From contig RFKM01000116.1 of assembly GCA_003694465.1 (NCBI GenBank), positions 1 through 18,123 of the forward strand: a DNA stretch of 18,123 nt, written 5' to 3'. This document shows, in pieces, positions 12,942 to 18,123 of the stretch (position 1 is the first letter of the stretch; every line of letters begins with the position of its first letter). The translations under genes were made by a program, and so were the position numbers. The stretch comes from Alphaproteobacteria bacterium. Its GTDB lineage: Bacteria; Pseudomonadota; Alphaproteobacteria; Rhodobacterales; Rhodobacteraceae. The notes below the pieces were generated by a model. That model did not search any database and had not been told where the DNA came from. It saw nothing but the letters and a program-made list of their open reading frames with translations.

Positions 12942-14150
12942 GTGGACCGTCACGAGGCCGCATCCGCCGCGCTCGAGGAAGAGCGCCTGCCGGGCCAGAC
13001 GGCGCCGGCGCCCGTGGTCCCCCCCGGGGAGGGCGGCGGGCGCTTCCGGCTTTCGCCGCTCAACCAGCGGCGCTGGCGCAATTTCCGGCGCAACCGGCGT
13101 GCCTTCTGGTCGCTGGTGATCTTCCTCGTGATGTTCGGCCTGTCGCTCTTTGCCGAGGTGATCGCCAACGACAAGCCCATCCTCGTGCGCTATTCCGGCG
13201 GGTTCTACATGCCGATCCTGCGTTTCTACCCCGAAACTGCTTTCGGGGGCGATTTCCGCACCGAGGCCGTCTACAGCGATATCGAGGTGCAATGCCTGAT
13301 CATCAGCGAGGGGCAGGAGGCCTGTTTCGACGACCCCGAAGCGGTGATCGCCGATGCCGCCGATGGCGAGATCGGGGGCAAGACGATCCGGCGCGGCTGG
13401 ATTCTCTGGCCGCCGATCCCCTATTCCTATGACACGATCAACGATCTTGGCGGCCCGGCGCCCTCGCCCCCGGATTCGAAGCACTGGCTGGGCACCGACG
13501 ACACCTCGCGCGACGTGCTGGCGCGGGTGATCTACGGCTTCCGGCTCTCGGTCCTGTTCACGCTGATCGTCACGGTGCTGACCAGCGCCATCGGCATTGC
13601 CGCCGGGGCGGTGCAGGGCTATTTCGGCGGCTGGATCGACCTGATCTTCCAGCGCGCGCTCGAGATCTGGGGCTCGACCCCGTCGCTCTATGTCATCATC
13701 ATCCTGTTCGCCATATTGGGCCGAAGTTTCTGGCTTCTGGTCTTCGTCACCGTGCTGTTCGGCTGGCCGGCGCTGGTGGGCGTGGTGCGGGCCGAGTTCC
13801 TGCGGGCGCGCAACTTCGAATACGTCCGCGCCGCCAAGGCCCTCGGCGTGTCGAACCGGACGATCATGTTCCGCCACATGCTGCCCAACGCCATGGTGGC
13901 GACGCTGACCATGCTGCCCTTCATCATCACCGGCACCATCGGCACGCTCGCGGCGCTCGACTATCTCGGCTACGGCCTGCCGGCCTCGGCGCCCTCGCTG
14001 GGCGAGCTCACGCGTCAGGCCAAGGCCAATCTCGGCGCGCCGTGGCTGGCCTTCACGGCCTTCACCACCTTCACGGTGCTGCTCTCGCTGCTGGTCTTCA
14101 TCTTCGAGGGCGTGCGCGACGCCTTCGACCCGCGAAAGACCTTCCAATGA
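12942..14150 (+). CDS. yejE: YejE-type ABC transporter permease (GTG start)
   Basis: A 402-residue permease of the DppC/OppC type. A charged cytosolic N-terminal tail (1-55, ending with LSPLNQRRWRNFRRNRRAFW) leads into membrane helix 1 (about 57-75). A large periplasmic segment follows (about 76-195) holding LGTDDTSRDVLARVIYGFR, and then the core helices. The EAA loop is at about 293-313 (EYVRAAKALGVSNRTIMFRH). It is longer than E. coli YejE (341 residues) because of the N-terminal tail and periplasmic segment. The GTG at 12942 is three bases after the yejB stop, with GGAGGG as ribosome site inside the end of yejB. Its TGA overlaps the yejF ATG (ATGA at 14147-14150), a classic coupled arrangement. 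Confidence 0.95.
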   Translation: MDRHEAASAALEEERLPGQTAPAPVVPPGEGGGRFRLSPLNQRRWRNFRRNRRAFWSLVIFLVMFGLSLFAEVIANDKPILVRYSGGFYMPILRFYPETAFGGDFRTEAVYSDIEVQCLIISEGQEACFDDPEAVIADAADGEIGGKTIRRGWILWPPIPYSYDTINDLGGPAPSPPDSKHWLGTDDTSRDVLARVIYGFRLSVLFTLIVTVLTSAIGIAAGAVQGYFGGWIDLIFQRALEIWGSTPSLYVIIILFAILGRSFWLLVFVTVLFGWPALVGVVRAEFLRARNFEYVRAAKALGVSNRTIMFRHMLPNAMVATLTMLPFIITGTIGTLAALDYLGYGLPASAPSLGELTRQAKANLGAPWLAFTAFTTFTVLLSLLVFIFEGVRDAFDPRKTFQ

Positions 14151-15874
14151 GCCTGCTCGAAGTCAGAAACCTCTCGGTTTCGTTCCGCCACGACGGGCGC
14201 GACCATCCGGCGGTGCGGGGGGTTTCGTTCCATGTCGGGCGCGGCGAGACGGTGGCGCTGGTCGGCGAGAGCGGCTCGGGCAAGTCGGTCACCGCGCTTT
14301 CGACGGTGTCGCTCCTGCCCGACAGCGCCCGGATTTCCGGCTCGGTCCGCTACGAGGGGCGCGAGCTTCTGGGCGCCTCGGCGAAAGAGCTTCAGGCGGC
14401 GCGGGGCAATGACATTTCCTTCGTCTTCCAGGAGCCGATGACCTCGCTCAACCCGCTGCACACGATCGAGAAGCAGCTGGCCGAGTCGATCGAACTGCAT
14501 CAGGGGCTGCGGGGCGAGGCGGTGCGCGCGCGTATCGTCGAACTGCTCGGGAAAGTGGGCATTCCCGACCCGGAAACGCGCCTTGCCGCCTATCCGCACC
14601 AGCTTTCGGGCGGGCAGCGCCAGCGGGTGATGATCGCCATGGCGCTGGCCAACAACCCGGGGCTGCTCGTTGCCGACGAGCCGACGACGGCGCTCGACGT
14701 CACCATCCAGGCGCAGATTCTCGAACTGCTGGCCGAGCTGCGCCGCTCGGACAACATGAGCCTTCTGTTCATCACCCATGACCTTGGCATCGTGCGCAGG
14801 ATCGCCGACCGGGTCTGCGTGATGAAGGACGGCGAGATCGTCGAGACCGGGCCGACGGAAAGCGTCTTTGCCAACCCGCGCCACCCCTACACGCAGATGC
14901 TGCTTTCGGCCGAGGCCGCCGGCCGGCCCGACCCGGTGCCCGAAGGGGCTGGCGAAGTGGCCTCGGTGCGGGGGCTGCGCGTCTGGTTCCCGATCACCCG
15001 CGGGCTCTTGCGGCGCACGGTGGGCTTCGTCAAGGCGGTGAACGATGCCTCCTTCTCGGTCCGGGCCGGCGAGACGGTGGGCATCGTCGGCGAATCGGGC
15101 TCGGGCAAGACGACGCTGGCGCTGGCGCTGACGCGGCTCATCGCCTCGCAGGGGCGGATCGTTTTCATGGGGCGCGACATCTCGCGCGCGGTGCGCTCGG
15201 ACGAGGAGGTCGAGGCCGACGAGCGCGCGGGAACCCTGCGCGATGCGGCCGGCGGGTGGTCGGGTTTCGGCCAGTCGCTCAAGGACTGGTATCAGGGCCG
15301 CTTCCGCCATGACCGGCGGATGCTGCGCGCGCTGCGCCGTGACATGCAGATCGTGTTTCAAGACCCTTACGGCTCGCTCAGCCCGCGGATGACCGCCGAG
15401 GAGATCATCGCCGAGGGCCTCAGGGTGCATGGCTACGAATCGAATTTCATGCGCCGCAGGATGGTGACCGAGATCATGCAGGAAGTCGGGCTGGACCCGG
15501 CAACGATGCACCGCTACCCGCACGAGTTTTCCGGCGGTCAGCGTCAGCGCATCGCCATTGCCCGGGCGATGATCCTGCGCCCGAAGCTGGTGGTGCTCGA
15601 CGAGCCGACCTCGGCGCTCGACATGACCGTTCAGGTGCAGATCGTCGAGCTGTTGCGCAGCCTCCAGCGCCGGCACGGCCTTGCCTTCGTGTTCATCAGC
15701 CACGACCTGAGGGTGGTGCGGGCACTGGCCCACAAGGTGCTGGTGATGAAGGCGGGCGACATCGTCGAGGCGGGCGATGCCGATGCCATCTTCGAGGCGC
15801 CGCAAACGCCCTATACCCGGGCGCTGATGGCGGCGGCCTTCGATCTTGCCGTCGAGGAAGGGGCCTCGATGTAG
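14147..15874 (+). CDS. yejF: YejF-type ABC transporter ATP-binding protein (two fused ATPase domains)
   Basis: A 575-residue cytosolic protein with two nucleotide-binding domains that power YejABE import. Domain 1: Walker A GESGSGKS (40-47), signature LSGGQRQR and Walker [13 protein letters not shown]. Domain 2: Walker A GESGSGKT (315-322), signature FSGGQRQR (461-468) and Walker [13 protein letters not shown]. Each domain has its own switch histidine (FITHDLG, FISHDLR). The C-terminal part of each domain has the oligopeptide-transporter pattern ([16 protein letters not shown]). It is longer than E. coli YejF (529 residues), mainly because of roughly 40 extra residues (about 350-390) between strand 3 of domain 2 and the Q-loop MQIVFQDP (400-407). 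The ATG overlaps the yejE stop. It ends 13 bases from the convergent fnrL stop; no clear terminator lies between them. Confidence 0.95.
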   Translation: MSLLEVRNLSVSFRHDGRDHPAVRGVSFHVGRGETVALVGESGSGKSVTALSTVSLLPDSARISGSVRYEGRELLGASAKELQAARGNDISFVFQEPMTSLNPLHTIEKQLAESIELHQGLRGEAVRARIVELLGKVGIPDPETRLAAYPHQLSGGQRQRVMIAMALANNPGLLVADEPTTALDVTIQAQILELLAELRRSDNMSLLFITHDLGIVRRIADRVCVMKDGEIVETGPTESVFANPRHPYTQMLLSAEAAGRPDPVPEGAGEVASVRGLRVWFPITRGLLRRTVGFVKAVNDASFSVRAGETVGIVGESGSGKTTLALALTRLIASQGRIVFMGRDISRAVRSDEEVEADERAGTLRDAAGGWSGFGQSLKDWYQGRFRHDRRMLRALRRDMQIVFQDPYGSLSPRMTAEEIIAEGLRVHGYESNFMRRRMVTEIMQEVGLDPATMHRYPHEFSGGQRQRIAIARAMILRPKLVVLDEPTSALDMTVQVQIVELLRSLQRRHGLAFVFISHDLRVVRALAHKVLVMKAGDIVEAGDADAIFEAPQTPYTRALMAAAFDLAVEEGASM

Positions 15875-15887
15875 GGCTGGCGGGCGC

Positions 15888-16637
15888 TCAGGCGATCATC
15901 CCGCCATCGACATCGTCGCCGGTTTCGCTCAGCAGCGCCTCGTAGGAGGGGACGACGACGCGCCGTTTGCCGTCGAGCTCGATGACGCCGGCCTTGCGCA
16001 GCGCCGAAATCTGGCGGCTCACCGTTTCGAGGGTAAGGCCGAGGTAGTCCGACATCGCCTCGCGCGTGAGCGGCAGTTCGAAGCTCATGCCATTGCCGGG
16101 CATCTCCTTGTTGAGCGCAGCGTTGCGCCGGGCGATGATTGCCAGCAGGCTGGCGATCTTTTCGCGGGCGGTCTTGCGGCCGAGGATCGTCATCCAGTCC
16201 CGCGCCGAATCGAGCTCGTCCAAGGTCATTTCCAGCAGCCGCTGGCCGATATGGGGGGTGCTGACCAGAAGCGCCTCGAAGGGCTTCTTGCGGAAGCAGC
16301 AGATCGTCAGGTCGGTCACCGCCGTCACGTCGAAGGGGGCCGAATCGCGCCCGGGGCGGCCGATGAAATCCGATGGCAGCAGCAGGCCGACCATCTGGGT
16401 GCGCCCGTCCTCGAGGGTCTGGCTCAGGGCGGCGATGCCGCTCACCACCGAGGCGACGAATTCCATGTGATCGCCCGCCCAGATGACCGGCTGGCCCGCC
16501 TCGTAGGAGCGATAATACTTGATTTCCTCGAGCCGGCGCAGTTCATCGGGCTCGCAGCGCGAGCACACGGCGCTGTGCTGGATCGGGCAGTTCTCGCATG
16601 ACTTCTTGTCCGCAATTTTCATGGAAGTATCGGTCAT
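15888..16637 (-). CDS. fnrL: FnrL, oxygen-sensing Crp/Fnr-family transcription regulator
   Basis: A 249-residue regulator. The N-terminal cysteines C14, C17, C25 and C28 (SCENCPIQHSAVCSRC) and C113/C114 (LTICCFRKK) are the candidate ligands for the oxygen-labile [4Fe-4S] cluster. An effector-like beta-barrel (about 40-125) with LLLPSDFIGRPGR is followed by a dimerisation helix (about 130-160) and a winged helix-turn-helix. The recognition helix reads LTLETVSRQISAL with E204, S207 and R208, the FNR-type E-x-x-S-R that reads TTGAT half-sites. When oxygen is low the cluster forms, the protein dimerises and binds DNA. In Rhodobacter, FnrL controls haem synthesis, photosynthesis and cbb3 oxidase genes. 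A perfect FNR box lies 11 bases upstream of the start. The start at 16637 lacks a strong ribosome site; M6 (16620-16622) is an alternative. Confidence 0.95.
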   Translation of the reverse strand: MTDTSMKIADKKSCENCPIQHSAVCSRCEPDELRRLEEIKYYRSYEAGQPVIWAGDHMEFVASVVSGIAALSQTLEDGRTQMVGLLLPSDFIGRPGRDSAPFDVTAVTDLTICCFRKKPFEALLVSTPHIGQRLLEMTLDELDSARDWMTILGRKTAREKIASLLAIIARRNAALNKEMPGNGMSFELPLTREAMSDYLGLTLETVSRQISALRKAGVIELDGKRRVVVPSYEALLSETGDDVDGGMIA

Positions 16638-16648
16638 GGAGAGCCCAC

Positions 16649-16662
16649 TTGATCCTGATCAA
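16649..16662. promoter_or_regulatory. Perfect FNR/FnrL binding box
   Basis: TTGATCCTGATCAA matches the FNR consensus TTGAT-N4-ATCAA at every defined position. It lies in the 60-base gap between divergent fnrL and hemN: 11 bases from the fnrL ATG and 35 bases from the hemN ATG. It is the only perfect match I saw in the window. FnrL encoded next door is the obvious binder, which implies anaerobic control of hemN and possible autoregulation of fnrL. Confidence 0.9.
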
Positions 16663-16697
16663 TGTTTCGCGCGTCGTTTCCTCTAGAGGCTAATTCA

Positions 16698-18053
16698 ATG
16701 AAGACTCAATCACAACTGCGCAAGCTTGGGTTGTTCGATGCCCGGGTGCCGCGTTACACGAGCTATCCTACGGCGCCGCAGTTCAAGCCCGGCGACTGGT
16801 CGGACAAGGCGGCCGGATGGCTGCGGGCGATCCCGGAGGGAGCGTCGGTCTCGCTCTATGTCCATGTGCCGTTCTGCCGCCGTCTGTGCTGGTTCTGTGC
16901 CTGCCGGACGCAGGGGACAAAGACGGCCGAGCCCGTTGGCGCCTATGTCGAAACGCTGCAGAAAGAGCTGAGGCTCATCAAGGCCCATCTTCCCGACGGG
17001 GTCACGCTTTCGCATCTGCATTGGGGGGGCGGCACGCCGACGCTGCTCGAGCCGCAGATGATTGCCGACCTTGCCGGGGCGATCTTCGATGTCGCTCCGC
17101 TTGCCGAGGGAGCGCAGTTCTCGGTCGAGATCGACCCGACCGAGGTGGATGCGGCCCGGATCGATGCGCTCGCCGAGGCCGGGTTCAACCGGGCCTCGAT
17201 CGGCGTGCAGGATTTCGACCCGATGATCCAGGAGGTGATCGGCCGTCCGCAAAGCCACGAGGTGACGCGCGAAGCGGTCGAGCTTCTGCGCGCGCGCGGC
17301 ATCCGCTCGCTGAACGTCGATCTGCTCTACGGCCTGCCCCATCAGACCGAGGCGCGGATCACAGATTCGGTGAAGAAGGTGATCGACCTCGGGCCCGACC
17401 GCATCGCGCTTTTCGGATATGCGCATGTGCCGTGGATGTCGAAGCGCCAGCAGCTCATTCCCACCGACGCGCTGCCGACGCCGGAGCAGCGGCTGGACCT
17501 GTTCAACACCGCGCGCGATCTGTTCCTGGCCGACGGGTTCGAGGAAATCGGGATCGACCATTTCGCCCGCCCCGATGACGGCCTGGCGATTGCCCATCGC
17601 AACGGCACCATGCACCGGAACTTCCAGGGCTATACCGAGGATCAGGCAGAGGTGATGATCCCGGTCGGGGCTTCGGCGATCGGACGGTTCCCGCAGGGCT
17701 ATGCCCAGAACGAGCCGGCCACCTCGAAATATCAGGAGCGGGTCTTGCGGGGCGAGCTTCCGGTGGCCAGGGGCCATGCTTTCGTCGGCGACGATCGGCT
17801 GCGTGGGCGGATCATCGAGAAGCTGCTGTGCGACTTCCGGGTGGATTTCAACGCCGTGGCCGCCGAGCATGGCGCCGATGCGCAGGCGCTCGCCGCGATG
17901 GCGGAGGGGCTCGAAGACGTGCTGCCCGAGACGACCGAGCTTTCCGGAGGGGTGCTGACGATCCGCGAAGACGCCCGTCCGCTGGCTCGGATCATTGCCC
18001 GCTGGTTCGACGCCTACGAGATGTCGGCCGCAGGGCACAGCCAGGCGGTCTGA
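16698..18053 (+). CDS. hemN: Oxygen-independent coproporphyrinogen III dehydrogenase
   Basis: A 451-residue radical SAM enzyme that decarboxylates coproporphyrinogen III to protoporphyrinogen IX without oxygen, in the cytosol. The N-terminal VPRYTSYPTAPQF (17-29) is the HemN-specific opening that distinguishes it from HemW. The cluster motif is C60-RRL-C64-WF-C67-A-C69, the HemN form CX3CX2CXC, and matches E. coli C62/66/69/71. Also visible are LHWGGGTPTLL (about 107-117), the SAM-binding region, and the C-terminal HemN domain with YFxx-like 'HFARPDDGLAIAH'. The ATG at 16698 has AGAGG eight bases upstream. It is divergent from fnrL across an FNR box, so induction at low oxygen is expected. 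In Rhodobacter sphaeroides a paralogue adjacent to fnrL is called hemZ; this gene probably corresponds to it. Confidence 0.96.
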   Translation: MKTQSQLRKLGLFDARVPRYTSYPTAPQFKPGDWSDKAAGWLRAIPEGASVSLYVHVPFCRRLCWFCACRTQGTKTAEPVGAYVETLQKELRLIKAHLPDGVTLSHLHWGGGTPTLLEPQMIADLAGAIFDVAPLAEGAQFSVEIDPTEVDAARIDALAEAGFNRASIGVQDFDPMIQEVIGRPQSHEVTREAVELLRARGIRSLNVDLLYGLPHQTEARITDSVKKVIDLGPDRIALFGYAHVPWMSKRQQLIPTDALPTPEQRLDLFNTARDLFLADGFEEIGIDHFARPDDGLAIAHRNGTMHRNFQGYTEDQAEVMIPVGASAIGRFPQGYAQNEPATSKYQERVLRGELPVARGHAFVGDDRLRGRIIEKLLCDFRVDFNAVAAEHGADAQALAAMAEGLEDVLPETTELSGGVLTIREDARPLARIIARWFDAYEMSAAGHSQAV

Positions 18054-18089
18054 CACGGGCGCGTGGGGGATTGCCCCAGTGGAAGAGGG

Positions 18090-18110
18090 GCGAGGGGCGC
18101 TGCCCCTCGC
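18090..18110. repeat. GC-rich palindrome downstream of hemN
   Basis: GCGAGGGGC (18090-18098) and GCCCCTCGC (18102-18110) are perfect inverted repeats around GCT. Weaker outer pairing of GGG (18087-18089) with CCC (18114-18116) extends it. A smaller hairpin, TGGGG (18064-18068) with CCCCA (18074-18078), precedes it. There is no T-tract before the window ends, so it is not a proven terminator; similar G/C palindromes are common between genes in Rhodobacteraceae and may be a dispersed repeat. No second copy was seen in this window. Confidence 0.6.
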
Positions 18111-18123
18111 GCTCCCCGGGATA

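Noticed and set aside
10263..14147. A 1294-codon open frame on the minus strand across yejA, yejB and yejE
   Set aside because: It is exactly antisense to three well-supported transporter genes, shows no recognisable domain, and its composition (many His, Asp, Glu, Arg and Gly) is that of a shadow frame created by G/C-rich third codon positions.
14015..15805. A 596-codon minus-strand frame opposite yejF
   Set aside because: It is a shadow of a gene with two full sets of ABC ATPase motifs.
15875..15887. Search for a terminator between convergent yejF and fnrL
   Set aside because: Only 13 bases separate the stops and no T-tailed hairpin is visible on either strand.
16710..18056. A 448-codon minus-strand frame opposite hemN
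   Set aside because: It is a shadow; the plus strand carries the HemN radical SAM motif.

Overview
This window looks like a stretch of ordinary core chromosome from a high-GC alphaproteobacterium, most likely a member of the Rhodobacteraceae (Rhodobacter/Rhodovulum-like). The evidence is a divergent fnrL–hemN pair separated by a perfect FNR box, a membrane-anchored cytochrome of the c-y type, a polyprenyl diphosphate synthase next to a DUF2007 protein and a TrmN6-like methyltransferase, and an SRP RNA beside folK. Codons strongly favour G/C at third positions, so nearly every real gene throws long shadow frames. I see no transposase, integrase, tRNA, CRISPR array or phage gene, and no intergenic gap above 300 bases.

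Layout, left to right. (1) 1–1962: a truncated trmN6-like gene and a DUF2007 gene on the minus strand, divergent from a trans-polyprenyl diphosphate synthase for the ubiquinone side chain. (2) 2001–2592: two small plus-strand membrane proteins; the first is a GlsB/YeaQ-type protein with an apparently leaderless start, and the second looks like its divergent tandem paralogue. (3) 2602–4727, minus strand: ispH–rnhA, then, behind a strong intrinsic terminator, a NYN/LabA-like protein that is divergent from folK. (4) 4823–7492: folK (plus) converges on the 94-nt SRP RNA gene ffs (minus). The 5' two-thirds of ffs lies inside the reading frame of a large cpdB-like metallophosphoesterase gene. (5) 7686–9692: an SRPBCC protein converging on prephenate dehydratase, then a membrane-anchored cytochrome c with a strong terminator. 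(6) 9855–15874: a complete yejABEF-type peptide/microcin C ABC importer operon with tight spacing. (7) 15888–18053: fnrL and the oxygen-independent coproporphyrinogen III dehydrogenase hemN, divergent around an FNR box, followed by a GC-rich palindrome at the window end.

The genes supply isoprenoid/quinone (ispH, polyprenyl synthase), folate (folK), phenylalanine (pheA) and haem (hemN) biosynthesis, respiration (cytochrome c) and oxygen sensing (fnrL), plus protein targeting (ffs), RNA/DNA housekeeping (rnhA, trmN6) and peptide uptake (yejABEF).

I did not find a convincing new multi-gene system. The most interesting observations are gene-architecture details: the overlap of ffs with the cpdB-like and folK reading frames, the possible leaderless promoter of the GlsB-like gene and its likely tandem paralogue, the tight FNR-box geometry between fnrL and hemN, and an extra segment of about 40 residues in the second ATPase domain of YejF.
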